A stretch of DNA of 64,000 bases from Streptomyces sp. NBC_01304 (GCF_035975855.1 NZ_CP109055.1:6882001-6946000); one strand, 5' to 3'; shown: positions 7,618 through 17,584, counted from the first letter of the stretch. The notes: generated by a model from the letters alone, not told the origin. Program-made: numbers and translations.

Positions 7618-8509
7618 CCGCGGAAGTCTCGCATCCGGCACTGACAACCGTGGAACGAGCGGCGAGAGTGACCGGTGCGAAGCGGGAGCGCACCCGGTGC
7701 GCGAGCCGGAGCGCGGGCCGTGTGAGCAGCAGGCCGAGGCCCATCGTGGCGGCGCCCGCGACGGCGTCCAGGAAGTAGTGGTTGGCCGTGCCCATGACGA
7801 CGATCGTGGTCAGCAGGGGATAGGCGATCGCCAGGGCCCGCATCAGCGGCGTACGCCCGTGACGCCACAGCATCACCCCGCACCACAGCGCCCAGCCGAC
7901 ATGCAGGCTCGGCATCGCCGCGTACTGGTTGGTCATCCCGCCGAGCCCACGCGGGGCGCTGGCCTCGCTGCCCCACCAGCCGTACGAGCTGTACTGCGCC
8001 ATGGAGTCCACGAACCCGTACGTCGACTCGAGCAGCCGCGGCGGGCAGGTGGGCAGCAGCATGAAGCCGACCAGACCGAGCAGCGTGGACGTCATCAGCC
8101 AGGTGCGGGCGGCGCGATAGTGCGCGGGCCGCCGCCTGAACAGCCAGATCAGGATCGCCGGCGTCACCAGGTAGTGCAGCGAGGCGTACGCGAAGTCGGA
8201 CGGCACGCCCAGCCAGGCGTGCTCGGTGAAGAGACGGTTCAGCGGGTGCTCGGCGTTGAGGTGCAGGGACTTCTCGATCCGCAGGATCGCGAGTCCGTGG
8301 TCGACGGCGCTCGACACATCGCCCTTCACCACCAGGCGGCCCGCGGAGTAGGCGGCGTACACGAGAACGATCAGCGGCAGCTCGGTCCACCAGCGCGGAC
8401 GTCCGGGCGCGGCGGCCGACGCGGCGCGCTGTGCCCCGGTGCCCGACGTGCCCGCCTGCCGTTGGTTCAGGTGCGGTGCGTCGGCCCCCGGCACTTGCTT
8501 ACGCGCCAT
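7517..8509 (-). CDS. PAP2/Aur1-type membrane phosphatase
   Basis: A 330-residue integral membrane protein of the phosphatidic-acid-phosphatase type 2 superfamily, closest in pattern to the Aur1/Ipt1-like inositolphosphotransferase branch. It has five or six hydrophobic helices between about residues 45 and 285. The catalytic motifs are CPPRLL, AAMPSLHVGWAL (PSGH-like) and GTANHYFLDAVAGA (His and Asp). The likely role is a lipid phosphatase or head-group transferase at the cytoplasmic membrane. The ATG at 8509 has GGGAG upstream at good spacing; a longer frame upstream lacks support. The roughly 40-residue Ala/Gly/Ser-rich C-terminus overlaps the nuclease start. Confidence 0.8.
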   Translation of the reverse strand: MARKQVPGADAPHLNQRQAGTSGTGAQRAASAAAPGRPRWWTELPLIVLVYAAYSAGRLVVKGDVSSAVDHGLAILRIEKSLHLNAEHPLNRLFTEHAWLGVPSDFAYASLHYLVTPAILIWLFRRRPAHYRAARTWLMTSTLLGLVGFMLLPTCPPRLLESTYGFVDSMAQYSSYGWWGSEASAPRGLGGMTNQYAAMPSLHVGWALWCGVMLWRHGRTPLMRALAIAYPLLTTIVVMGTANHYFLDAVAGAATMGLGLLLTRPALRLAHRVRSRFAPVTLAARSTVVSAGCETSAGERIPQQRGAGSGSANADSTAGAAESGAATAAR

Positions 8510-8726
8510 CCGATCGCTCTCCCTCGCGCTTGTGGCGGCTCGTGGCCGCCGACCCACTTTACGGTGTACGACGTCACGATCGCCCTGTGGGTTGCCTGTG
8601 CGCGACATCGAGGTGACACCGCGCAGGAGGGGGCTCCACGCGTGCGCGATGATGGATGGGGCGGGTCGCCACCTTTCCTGGTAAATCCGCGTATACACAC
8701 CTCTTCACAGCTTTGGGAGACGCCTC

Positions 8727-9323
8727 ATGGCACCGCGCATCCTGCTGGCCCGGCACGGACAGACCGAGTGGTCGCTGTCCGGGAAGCACACCGGCAGGAC
8801 GGACATCCCGCTCCTCGACGAGGGCAGGCGCGGCGCCAAGCTGCTTGGCGAGCGCCTGCACCAGGCGCCGCTCAACGGCCTCCCGGACGTCGAGGTCCGC
8901 ACCAGTCCGCTCACGCGCGCGCGTGAGACGTGCGACATCGCCGGGTTCGGCGACCGCGCCCAGGAGTGGGACACGCTCATGGAGTGGGACTACGGCGCCT
9001 ATGAGGGCATGACGCCGGCCGAGATCCAGGCGCTGCGGCCCGGCTGGTTCATCTGGCGCGACGGCGTCCCGGAGGGCGAGACGCTGGAAGACGTCACCGC
9101 GCGTGCCGACGAAGTGGTGTCCTGGGCGCGCTCGGCGGACCGCGACGTCCTGGTCTTCGCGCACGGCCACATGCTGCGCTCGATCGGCGCCCGCTGGCTG
9201 GGCCTGCCCCTCGACTTCGCGGCCCGCATCCGCCTCAACCCGACGTCGCTGTCGGTGCTCGGGTGGGCCTACGGGGAGCCGGCACTCGAGTCTTGGAACG
9301 ACACGGGGCACCTGGCCGGTTGA
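8727..9323 (+). CDS. histidine phosphatase family protein
   Basis: A 198-residue member of the phosphoglycerate-mutase-like histidine phosphatase family. The N-terminal [18 protein letters not shown] gives the catalytic RHG motif. [10 protein letters not shown] and the second His in [18 protein letters not shown] complete the active site. It is cytoplasmic and its substrate is unknown (small phosphate esters are typical). GGGAGA lies eight bases before the ATG. It is transcribed divergently from the PAP2 gene; the 217-bp gap between them presumably holds both promoters, though I cannot fix them with confidence. Confidence 0.88.
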   Translation: MAPRILLARHGQTEWSLSGKHTGRTDIPLLDEGRRGAKLLGERLHQAPLNGLPDVEVRTSPLTRARETCDIAGFGDRAQEWDTLMEWDYGAYEGMTPAEIQALRPGWFIWRDGVPEGETLEDVTARADEVVSWARSADRDVLVFAHGHMLRSIGARWLGLPLDFAARIRLNPTSLSVLGWAYGEPALESWNDTGHLAG

Positions 9324-9344
9324 TCAGCCCGTCCGGCATGTCTT

Positions 9345-9421
9345 CAGCCCGTCCGGCGTTTGAGGACAATCTCTTCGCTCTTGAAGCCGGCGGCAGCCTT
9401 ACGGGAAGGGGCGGGTAGGGG
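9345..9421. repeat. dispersed intergenic repeat, type A (plus orientation)
   Basis: An element of about 75 bp between two convergent genes, containing CAGCCCGTCCGGCGTTTGAGG and ending in ACGGGAAGGGGCGGG. The same element in the opposite orientation is at 30911-30983 and 33751-33824. A shorter piece of its first half also stands just upstream at 9325-9340. It may serve as a convergent terminator. Confidence 0.8.
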
Positions 9422-9492
9422 ACCCGGCCCGCCGCAGGCGCAACGAACCCGAACCGCCCGCCGCGAACACGAATACGGGCACGATCACGAAC

Positions 9493-10920
9493 TCACGCAG
9501 TACGCGGCAGCGAAGCATGCCGTTCCAGGAACGCGGAAACCCCGGCGGCCCGGCGATGCGGCAGCAGGGCCCGGACGGTCGCCGCGAGTATGGCCTGCAC
9601 GCGCGAGGACTTGACCTCGTTGAGCAGGTCGAGAACCCGCTGGCCCGCGGCCGCCGCCTCGTCCGGGCGGCCCGCGCGGGCCAGGTTGTCGGCGAGCTCC
9701 GCGGTGTAGAGCGCGAGGTTCCGGGCGAAGTGCCGGTCCTGCAGAGCGGCGGCCCGCCGGGCCTGCCCGGCCGCCTTGGACCACTCGCCGAGCGCCGACC
9801 AGCACTGCGCCTCCAGGCCCGCGAGCTCGGCGGGCCCGTAGAAGGACATCCACTCCGGGTCGGCGCCCGAGGTTCCGCCCCCGAACAGCGCCTGGGCGCG
9901 GGCCAGCGCCTGCGCGCAGCCGGTCCGGTCGCCGAGCCCCGCCCAGCCGCCCGCCTCGCGCATCGCCAGCAGCGAGAGCAGCCGCGCCGAGCCCAGCGGC
10001 CGCGCCGAACGCTGTGCCGCCTGCGCCGCGCGCACCGCCTCGCGGGGGCGTCCCGCGTCCCTGGCCAGGAACGACATATTGCAGAAGGCGTGCGACTCGA
10101 GCGCCGCGTCCCCCGCCATCCGGGCCGTCGCCAGCGCCTCCGCGTAGTGCGAGCGGGCGTCGTCGAAGCGGCCCGAGTCATGGGCCAACCAGCCCACGGA
10201 GATGGCCAGTTCACCGGCGCTGGCATGCAGCCGGTCCGCCGTGGACTGGCGGGCCGCGCCCGCGTCGAGCAGGGCGTAGGCGGTACGCAACGGGTTCGCG
10301 GCCCGCTGGTAGAGGCCGTCGGCGCCGTGCCGGTCGTCGAGCAGCCGGATCCGGCGCACGGCCTCCTCGACCGCGGACACCTCGGCCCCGCCGACCCGGC
10401 GAGGCGTGCGGCCCGCGGCAAGAGCCTCGCCGGTCAAGGGACCGGTGAGGGGGCCGGTGAGGCCCAGGGAGACGGCGGCCATGGTGGCCGTACCGCTGGT
10501 CATGAACGCGCGACGCAGCACGTCGCTCTCCTCGTTGTACTCGTGGTTGGTGCCGTGGTGCTGGTGGTTCTCGATGGGCTGGAGCGTGAGGTGCGGCGGG
10601 GGCGCACCGGCGGTGCTGCGCGCTCCTCGGCCGCGCACGGTTTCGCGCCGTGCGAAGCCGAGGTCCATCAGCGTCCGGCCGGGGAACATGTGCAGGAACA
10701 CCCGCTCGTACGCGTAGTTGGGGCAGCGGATCTCGCCCGCCTCCACCCGCCCGATGTAGCGCGCGTCGCAAGAGACCCGCTCGTCGATCTCGCGGGCCGC
10801 CCGGCGCACCGCGGCGGCGAATTCGCCCGGCGACAGCTGCCCGCGCAGCCGCCGGAAGGCCAGATTCGGCCGGGGAGATCCGGCAGGCCCCGCTGCTGCG
10901 GCAGCCGGAGACGAAGCCAT
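9493..10920 (-). CDS. helix-turn-helix/TPR-type regulator
   Basis: A 475-residue protein of a common Streptomyces regulator type. The N-terminal roughly 100 residues (PNLAFRRLRGQLSPGEFAAAVRRAA...YIGRVEAGEIRCPNYAYERVF) resemble a Cro/C1-like DNA-binding domain. A hydrophobic stretch near residue 145 (RRAFMTSGTATMAAVSLGL) looks like a Tat signal but lies inside the protein. The remaining roughly 300 residues are Ala-rich helical repeats of TPR type. The second of two close ATGs (10920) is chosen because GAGAGG stands eight bases before it. It faces a small gene on the other strand (11207-11710) across a 286-bp shared upstream region. Target genes are unknown. Confidence 0.75.
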   Translation of the reverse strand: MASSPAAAAAGPAGSPRPNLAFRRLRGQLSPGEFAAAVRRAAREIDERVSCDARYIGRVEAGEIRCPNYAYERVFLHMFPGRTLMDLGFARRETVRGRGARSTAGAPPPHLTLQPIENHQHHGTNHEYNEESDVLRRAFMTSGTATMAAVSLGLTGPLTGPLTGEALAAGRTPRRVGGAEVSAVEEAVRRIRLLDDRHGADGLYQRAANPLRTAYALLDAGAARQSTADRLHASAGELAISVGWLAHDSGRFDDARSHYAEALATARMAGDAALESHAFCNMSFLARDAGRPREAVRAAQAAQRSARPLGSARLLSLLAMREAGGWAGLGDRTGCAQALARAQALFGGGTSGADPEWMSFYGPAELAGLEAQCWSALGEWSKAAGQARRAAALQDRHFARNLALYTAELADNLARAGRPDEAAAAGQRVLDLLNEVKSSRVQAILAATVRALLPHRRAAGVSAFLERHASLPRTA

Positions 10921-11206
10921 GGCCATGCCCTCTCGTGCGGTCCGTGCCGGAGTGGGCCGTTGCTGCCCGGTGCCGGCCGCGATGCGGCCCGTGTTCCGGC
11001 GGTGCACGAACGTACCGGCTGTGACGGGGTCGGTACGCAGGGTTTGCCTACAAACCGGAAATCCCACGCCGTATCTGCCATGAACTGCCATCCATTACGG
11101 CGGTTCATCGCCGTAGCTGTTGACGCCGTCCAGCGTTGAACCATGTGGAGAAGGAGCTACCCGGCGCCTTCTCGAGCGAGGAGGGGTTCCCTTGTTGGAG
11201 GCCGGC

Positions 11207-11710
11207 ATGGAGAACAGCGACTTCCTGACGAATAACGACTTCCTGACGAACAACGACTTCCTGACGACGCAGTCCACGATGCCCACGATGTCCACCGCAC
11301 AGCACCTGCCGACGCTCGACCACAGCAGCCCGCCGGACGGGGACGGCTGCGACCTGGTGACCGTTCCGGCCAGGCAGGGCCTCGAGGCCGTCGACATCCT
11401 CCGGCGCGGCGCCGACCCGGGTGTCGGACCCGTCCTGCACGACAACGGAGGCGACACCCTCGGCTTCCTGGTGCCGCCCGGCACCGCGGACGGCTGGGAC
11501 CTGCCGGGCAGCGCCTGCACCCAGACCTTCGGCCGCGGCACGTCCCTCGCCCCCGCGGACCCGGCCGCCGACCCCGCGCCTCCCGTGCGCGGCACCGGCT
11601 GGCTGCTGCCGCCCGCCGACACCGACCCCGTCACGGACCCGGCCGTACTGCGCCAGGCGCTCGGCGAGGCGGCCCGCATCATCGAGGCCGCGGGCCCCCT
11701 CTGCGGCTGA
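11207..11710 (+). CDS. small conserved protein with DFLTNN repeats
   Basis: A 167-residue soluble protein with no recognised domain. Its N-terminus carries three copies of an 18-bp/6-residue repeat (DFLTNN, DFLTNN, DFLTTQ). The body contains VTVPARQGLEAVDIL, LGFLVPPGTADGWDLPGSAC and GTGWLLPPADTDP. The ATG at 11207 has GGAGG five bases upstream; TTG codons at 11192 and 11195 with their own GAGGAGG are alternatives. It is divergent from the TPR regulator and, as I remember, similar pairs occur in other Streptomyces, so it may be the regulator's target or partner. Confidence 0.65.
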   Translation: MENSDFLTNNDFLTNNDFLTTQSTMPTMSTAQHLPTLDHSSPPDGDGCDLVTVPARQGLEAVDILRRGADPGVGPVLHDNGGDTLGFLVPPGTADGWDLPGSACTQTFGRGTSLAPADPAADPAPPVRGTGWLLPPADTDPVTDPAVLRQALGEAARIIEAAGPLCG

Positions 11711-11761
11711 GCTCCGGGCGGTCGCGGGGCCGGGTTCGCCCGTACGGCCGATAATGATCGG

Positions 11762-12613
11762 GTGGCCAGGAGAAAACGGGACGTGGAAGCAGTCGTCGAG
11801 AAGGTGGACGGCGGGCTCGCCGAGCTGATGCCCGACCCGGACCGGGCCCGCGCCTGGACCCTCCTGGTCGACGGCGCCCCGCAGTCCCACGTGGACCTCG
11901 ACGACCCCGCCCACCTCGACTTCGCCTACCAGCGCAGGCTCGGCCACATCGCCGACCTCCTGGCGCCACCCGGCAAGCCGATCCAGGCCGTCCACCTGGG
12001 CGGCGGCGCCTTCACCATGGCCCGCTACATCGCCGCGACCCGGCCCCGCTCCACCCAGCAGGTCGTTGAGCGGGACGCGGCCCTGGTCCAACTGGTGCGC
12101 CGGGAGCTGCCGTTGGACCCGACGGCACGCGTGCGCGTGCGGGCCGTCGACGCCCGCGAAGGGCTCGCCAAGATCCCCGACGGCTGGGCCGACCTGGTCA
12201 TCGCCGATGTGTTCAGCGCCGCCCGCACCCCCGCACACCTGACGAGCACCGAATTCCTCGACGACGTACGCAGGGTCGTCAAGCCCGGCGGCTTCTACGC
12301 GGCCAACCTCGCGGACGGCCCTCCGCTCCGGCATCTGCGCGGCCAGATAGCCACCGCGGCCGGTGTCTTCCCCGAGCTCGCCCTGGCCGTCGACCCGGCC
12401 GTCCTGCGCGGCAAGCGCTTCGGCAACGCGGTGCTGCTCGGCTCCGACCGGGAACTGCCCGTCGCCGAACTCACCCGGCGCATCGCGGGCGACCCGCACC
12501 CCGGGCGCGTGGAGCACGGAAAGGCGCTCGCGGACTTCGCCGGGGGCGCGACGGCCGTCACGGATGTGAGCGCGGTCGCCTCGCCGGCGCCTCCTCCGGG
12601 AGTTTTCCGCTAG
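11762..12613 (+). CDS. spermidine-synthase-like (class I SAM methyltransferase fold) protein
   Basis: A 283-residue protein with a Rossmann fold of the spermidine synthase/SAM-methyltransferase type. IQAVHLGGGAFTMARYI is the nucleotide-binding glycine loop, QVVERDAALVQLVRREL holds the acidic ribose-binding residue, and VRAVDAREGLAKIPDGWADLVIADVFS is the equivalent of the polyamine synthase active-site loop. Short bacterial homologues like this often lack proven aminopropyl transfer, so the substrate is unknown. The GTG at 11762 has no obvious ribosome site. A TAATGAT -10-like sequence ends about 4 bp before it, which would fit a leaderless mRNA. Confidence 0.75.
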   Translation: MARRKRDVEAVVEKVDGGLAELMPDPDRARAWTLLVDGAPQSHVDLDDPAHLDFAYQRRLGHIADLLAPPGKPIQAVHLGGGAFTMARYIAATRPRSTQQVVERDAALVQLVRRELPLDPTARVRVRAVDAREGLAKIPDGWADLVIADVFSAARTPAHLTSTEFLDDVRRVVKPGGFYAANLADGPPLRHLRGQIATAAGVFPELALAVDPAVLRGKRFGNAVLLGSDRELPVAELTRRIAGDPHPGRVEHGKALADFAGGATAVTDVSAVASPAPPPGVFR

Positions 12614-12627
12614 GCGAAAAGTGCGCC

Positions 12628-13173
12628 CTACCGCTCGTCGATCTCGACCAGCGGCCTGTGGTCGTGCCAGGTGCAGAAGACGGAGATCTCACGGCTGCCC
12701 TGGGTGAAGGTCACCCGGATCCCGTCGGTCAGCTGCGGCGGCTTCCACACCTGCATCGTCCAGCCCGAGTTGGGCGTCGCGGAGACCAGCTCGGCCGAGC
12801 TGTTGCCGATGTCGAAGGCGACCCGGCCGCCCGCGACCGTATAGCTCTTGACGTTGCCCGTCGGTGTGGAACCCGCCGAGCTGCCGCCCGACTTGGGCGG
12901 AGTGCTCTTGCCGGAGGAGCCGCTGGACGGCTTGTCGCTGTCGCCCTTGTCGTCCTTGCCGGAGCCACCCGGCTTCGGGCGCCGCGTGGACGCCGACTGG
13001 GGCTCGGCCTCCTGAGGAGGCGTGCCGTCCTGGGCGATGCCCGCGATCGGCAGGGCGTGCGGCGGGTCGTAGGCCGTGCCCGACATCACCGTGTGCACAC
13101 CCCACCAGGACAGCGTGACCGCCGCCCCTGTGGCGAGCGTCCACGCCATGCCGTGTACCAGTCCTCGTTGCAT
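12628..13173 (-). CDS. membrane-anchored protein with exported C-terminal domain
   Basis: A 181-residue protein with one N-terminal hydrophobic segment (about residues 7-30, GMAWTLATGAAVTLSWWGVHTV). A Pro/Ser/Lys/Gly-rich linker follows (about 50-110). The C-terminal domain of about 70 residues (SYTVAGGRVAFDIGNSSAELVSATP...REISVFCTWHDHRP) is probably a small beta domain outside the membrane. I do not know the family. It is divergent from the response regulator 13314-14009 with a short shared upstream region, so it could belong to the same signalling unit. The start at 13173 is not backed by a clear ribosome site; an ATG eight codons later is possible. Confidence 0.7.
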   Translation of the reverse strand: MQRGLVHGMAWTLATGAAVTLSWWGVHTVMSGTAYDPPHALPIAGIAQDGTPPQEAEPQSASTRRPKPGGSGKDDKGDSDKPSSGSSGKSTPPKSGGSSAGSTPTGNVKSYTVAGGRVAFDIGNSSAELVSATPNSGWTMQVWKPPQLTDGIRVTFTQGSREISVFCTWHDHRPLVEIDER

Positions 13174-13313
13174 CGCGGGCCATACTGCACCATCCGTCGC
13201 ACGCGTGTCCCGTGGGGACCGGCGCCCGCAGGGAAACTCCAGACGCGCCCCCGGCATCCCATCTGCCGTCCCGACCTGCACCCAGCTCCCCCGAATGGCG
13301 TACGGTGCCGCCC

Positions 13314-14005
<692 letters not shown>

Positions 14006-14009
<4 letters not shown>

Positions 14010-15394
14010 GGTGGGCACTGGTCAAGGTGTGCCTCGCCGTGACCGTCATGGTCGTCGTGGCCTTCGCCATCCCGCTCGGCCTGGTCATCAAGGAGATGGC
14101 CAGCGACCGCGCCTTCTCCAACGCCGAGCGCCAGGCCGCCGCGATCGGCCCCACACTCTCCATCACCACCGACCGCAAACAGCTCGAGCGCGCCGTCGCC
14201 TCCACCCAGGCCGGCGCCGACGGCCGGATGGCCGTGCACATCCCCGCGTCCGACGGCCAGGAGCCCATCGAGGTCGGCCGCCGCCGGGCCGCGCAGGCCG
14301 ACCTCGACAAGACCCGCAAGGTGGCCAGCCCCTCCATCGCGCAGGCCCCGGGCGGCAGCGCCCTGCTGCAGCCCACCGCGCTCGGCTCCGGCGCGATCGC
14401 GATCGTCGAGGTCTTCGTCCCCGAGGGCGAGGTCAGCAATGGCGTGGCCACGGCCTGGCTGGTCCTGGCCGGCGTCGGAGTCGCGCTGATCATCGGCTCC
14501 GTCGCGGTCGCCGACCGCCTCGGCGTACGCCTCATCCAGCCCGCCAAGCGCCTCGCGGGCGCCGCCCGCGCCCTGGGTGACGGCAAGCTCAACGCGCGCG
14601 TGCCCGAGGACGGACCGACCGAGCTCAAGCAGGCGGCCGTCGCCTTCAACTCGATGGCCGACCAGGTGGTCCAACTCCTCGCCAACGAACGCGAACTGGC
14701 AGCGGACCTCTCGCACCGCCTGCGCACCCCCCTCACCGTCCTGCGCCTCAACACCGCTTCCCTGGGCGACGGCCCCGCCGCCGACCAGACGCGGGCCGCG
14801 GTGGAGCAGCTGGAGGCGGAGGTCGACACGATCATCCGCACGGCCCGCGAGGCCAAACCCCAGCAGGTGTCCGGCAGCCCCGGAGTCGGCTGCGACGCGG
14901 CCGAGGTGATCCGCGAACGCATGGACTTCTGGTCGGCACTCGCCGAGGACGAGGCCCGCAAGGTCCGCGTCGCGGGCGTGGACCACCCCGTCCGCGTCCC
15001 CGTCGCCCGCCCCGACCTGATCGCCGCCCTCGACGCCCTCCTGGGCAACGTCTTCCGGCACACCCCGGAGGGCACCGCCTTCGCGGTCGACGTACACAGC
15101 GCCGAGGACGCCGTGATCGTCCTGGTCTCGGACGCGGGCGCCGGCATCCTCGACCCGGAGGCGGCCCTGGCCCGCGGCAGCGGCTCCGACCAGGCGGGCT
15201 CCACGGGCCTCGGCCTGGACATCGTCCGCCAGATGGCAGAGGCCACCGGCGGCGACGTACGCATCGGCCACTCGGTCCTCGGCGGCACCGAGATCCGCAT
15301 CTGGATCCAACTCGACGCCCGCGTGCCCTCGGCGGGCCGCCGCCGCCACCGGGGCGCGGTACGCCGACGCAAGAAGACTTCCGCTTCGGCGTAG
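14006..15394 (+). CDS. sensor histidine kinase
   Basis: A 462-residue membrane sensor kinase. Two transmembrane helices (about residues 5-27 and 147-170) flank an extracytoplasmic sensor region of about 120 residues. A HAMP segment follows, then the phosphoacceptor box DLSHRLRTPLTVLRLN (H near 231), and a HATPase domain with the N box LLGNVFRHTPEG, the G1 box VSDAGAGI and the G2 box GLGLDIVRQM. The start GTG overlaps the stop of the response regulator (4-bp GTGA), so the pair forms one operon. The C-terminus is Arg/Lys-rich. The signal sensed is not evident. Confidence 0.9.
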
Positions 15395-15506
15395 TCCGGT
15401 CTCCTCGCCGCACGGTCGGCATGGGGGCCACCCCCCACCGGCGATCAGCCGGGTACGCGCCTCACCACTGACCGGCAGCGCACGACGAACGAACGCGAGG
15501 GGTCGG

Positions 15507-15576
15507 GTCGGTAGGTGCGTGCTCGACGCATACCGGACCACCTGCAATTGCCCGCGGCGAGCACGTACCTACCGAC
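15507..15576. other. long inverted repeat downstream of the kinase gene
   Basis: Two 19-nt arms (15507-15525 and 15558-15576) are complementary except for one G-T pair. They enclose 32 nt that contain CTGCAATTGC. It lies 112 bp behind the histidine kinase gene in a 675-bp gap without genes. It could be a terminator, or the core of an RNA or integration site; I see no integrase nearby. The rest of the gap holds dispersed and tandem repeats. Confidence 0.7.
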
Positions 15577-15654
15577 ACGGCCCCGCCTTGACCAACGGCG
15601 CTCAGCCACAACCGGGTCAGCAGGGGCTGGCCCCCAAAGCCCCGCCTGCCCCAA

Positions 15655-15950
15655 ACCCAGCCCGTCCGGCGCCTGAGGACCGGGGGCCCGGGGGCAGAGC
15701 CCCCGCGACCTCAGCCGAACCGAACCCCGCCCCACCCGGCCAGGGACCCGCGACCTCAGCCGAACCGAACCCCGCCCCACCCGGCCAGGGACCCGCGACC
15801 TCAGCCGAACCGAACCCCGCCCCACCCGGCCAGGGACCCGCGACCTCAGCCGAACCGAACCCCGCCCCACCCGGCCAGGGACCCGCGACCTCAGCCGAAC
15901 CGAACCCCGCCCCACCCGGCCAGGGACCCGCGACCTCAACCCAACCCGAG
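15655..15950. repeat. dispersed repeat followed by a 45-bp tandem array
   Basis: A copy of the GC-rich element starting CAGCCCGTCCGGCGCCTGAGG (about 15655-15705) runs into five 45-bp units starting at 15706, 15751, 15796, 15841 and 15886, plus a diverged sixth at 15931. The frames through it are open on both strands (a 15-residue repeat) only because 45 is a multiple of three. I do not consider it coding. It lies upstream of the CBM2/GH18-type gene. Confidence 0.85.
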
Positions 15951-16069
15951 CCCCACCTTAAGCGCACCCTAAGATCCCCAACCCCCGCCCAGATCACGCG
16001 GATTGTCCGATTCCGCAAAGCTAACGTGCTGCCCGCACCCACCCCCGTACCAGCAGAGGCAGGCACGCG

Positions 16070-17545
16070 ATGAGCAGTACGCACCGGCGCACGGTCAGCG
16101 GCAAGACCAAGGCGATAGGCGCGGTCGTCGCCGCGGCGACCGTCGGGGGTGCGGCCCTGCTGTTCACCGGCACCGCACAGGCCGCCGGCGCCGGAGCCGC
16201 GTACACCAAGGCCAGCGACTGGGCGGGTGGCTACACCGGCAAGTACGTGATCACGAACGACAGCGACAAGGCGCTCTCCGACTGGACGCTCGAGTTCGAC
16301 CTCCCGGCCGGCACCAAGCTGAGCTCGCTCTGGAACGCCGAGTACACGCTCAAGGGCGGGCACGTCACCGTGAAGCCCGCGAGCTGGGACGGCGACCTCG
16401 CGGCCGGCAAGTCCGTGACCGTCGGCTTCGTCGCGTCGGGCGACGCCGACCCCACCGGCTGCCTGATCAACGACAACAAGTGCTCGGTCGACGAGGGCGC
16501 GACGCCGCAGCCGACCGGCCGCCCCACCGAGACCGCGAAGCCCTCCGCCGAGCCGAGCGCGACCGCGAAGCCCTCCGAGAAGCCGACCGAAACGGCGACG
16601 CCCACCGAGAAGCCGAGCGAGACGCCCGGCGGCGGATCCGGATCAGGCTCGTCCGGCACCGCGGGATTCGCGCCCTTCATCGACACGTCCCTGGCACCCG
16701 CGTACGACATGGTGGACACGGCCGCCAAGACGGGCGTGAAGGAGTTCAACCTCGCCTTCATCACCTCGGGCGGCAGCTGCGCCCCGCTGTGGGGCGGAAC
16801 CGGGGCCCTGAACGACGACAAGGTGGCCGCCCAGATCGGCGACCTGCGCGCCAAGGGCGGCGACGTACGCGTGTCCTTCGGCGGCGCGGCCGGCTCGGAG
16901 CTCGCGCTGAACTGCTCCTCGGCGGACGACCTGGCGAAGGCGTACGGCAAGGTCGTGGACGCGTACAAGCTGACCAAGGTCGACTTCGACATCGAGGGCG
17001 GCGCGCTGCCGGACGCCGCGGCCAACACCAAGCGGGCGAAGGCGATCGCGGCGCTGCAGAAGGAACACCCGGGCCTGGACGTCTCGTTCACGCTGCCGGT
17101 GATGCCCGAGGGCCTCACTCAGCCGGGCGTCGACCTGCTCGCGGACGCCAAGAAGAACGGCGTGAAGACCTCCGCCGTGAACATCATGGCGATGGACTAC
17201 GGCCCGTCCTACAGCGGCGACATGGGCGAGTACGCGATCAAGGCGGCCACCGCCACGCAGGCCCAGATCAAGGGCGTCCTCGGCCTGTCCGACTCCGCCG
17301 CCTGGAAGGCCGTCGCGGTCACCCCGATGATCGGCGTCAACGACGTCACGACCGAGGTCTTCAAGGTCGACGACGCGACGCAGCTGGTGAAGTTCGCGCA
17401 GGACAAGGGCCTCGGCTGGCTGTCGATGTGGTCCTCGACCCGTGACAAGGCCTGCGAGGGCGGCTCCACCCAGGTCTCCCCGACCTGCAGCTCGATCTCG
17501 CAGGACCCGCTGGCGTTCACGAAGGCGTTCGGCGCGTACAAGTAA
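16070..17545 (+). CDS. secreted CBM2 plus GH18-type (chitinase-like) protein
   Basis: A 491-residue exported protein. A signal peptide occupies about residues 1-38 (ending TAQAAG). A family-2 carbohydrate-binding module spans about 40-140, with the hallmark WAGGYTGKYVITNDSDKALSDWTLEF-like start split by conserved Trp residues and a Cys pair. A Thr/Pro/Glu/Lys linker spans about 145-190. The catalytic domain (about 195-490) carries KVDFDIEGG, the DxDxE signature of GH18, as well as FGGAAG and MAMDYGPS. It probably binds chitin or cellulose and cleaves chitin-like polymers outside the cell. GAGG stands upstream of the ATG, and a terminator follows. Confidence 0.85.
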   Translation: MSSTHRRTVSGKTKAIGAVVAAATVGGAALLFTGTAQAAGAGAAYTKASDWAGGYTGKYVITNDSDKALSDWTLEFDLPAGTKLSSLWNAEYTLKGGHVTVKPASWDGDLAAGKSVTVGFVASGDADPTGCLINDNKCSVDEGATPQPTGRPTETAKPSAEPSATAKPSEKPTETATPTEKPSETPGGGSGSGSSGTAGFAPFIDTSLAPAYDMVDTAAKTGVKEFNLAFITSGGSCAPLWGGTGALNDDKVAAQIGDLRAKGGDVRVSFGGAAGSELALNCSSADDLAKAYGKVVDAYKLTKVDFDIEGGALPDAAANTKRAKAIAALQKEHPGLDVSFTLPVMPEGLTQPGVDLLADAKKNGVKTSAVNIMAMDYGPSYSGDMGEYAIKAATATQAQIKGVLGLSDSAAWKAVAVTPMIGVNDVTTEVFKVDDATQLVKFAQDKGLGWLSMWSSTRDKACEGGSTQVSPTCSSISQDPLAFTKAFGAYK

Positions 17546-17584
17546 GCAGGGCCTGAACCCCGAGCCACTGCCATCCCCCACAGC

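Noticed and set aside
15507..15576. Attachment site of an integrated element
   Set aside because: There is no integrase, no second copy in the window and no tRNA at this place; only the inverted repeat is supported.
15519..16073. Open frame with a 15-residue Pro/Ala repeat in the 45-bp array
   Set aside because: The frame is open only because the repeat length is a multiple of three; frames on both strands are open and codon use does not favour either.
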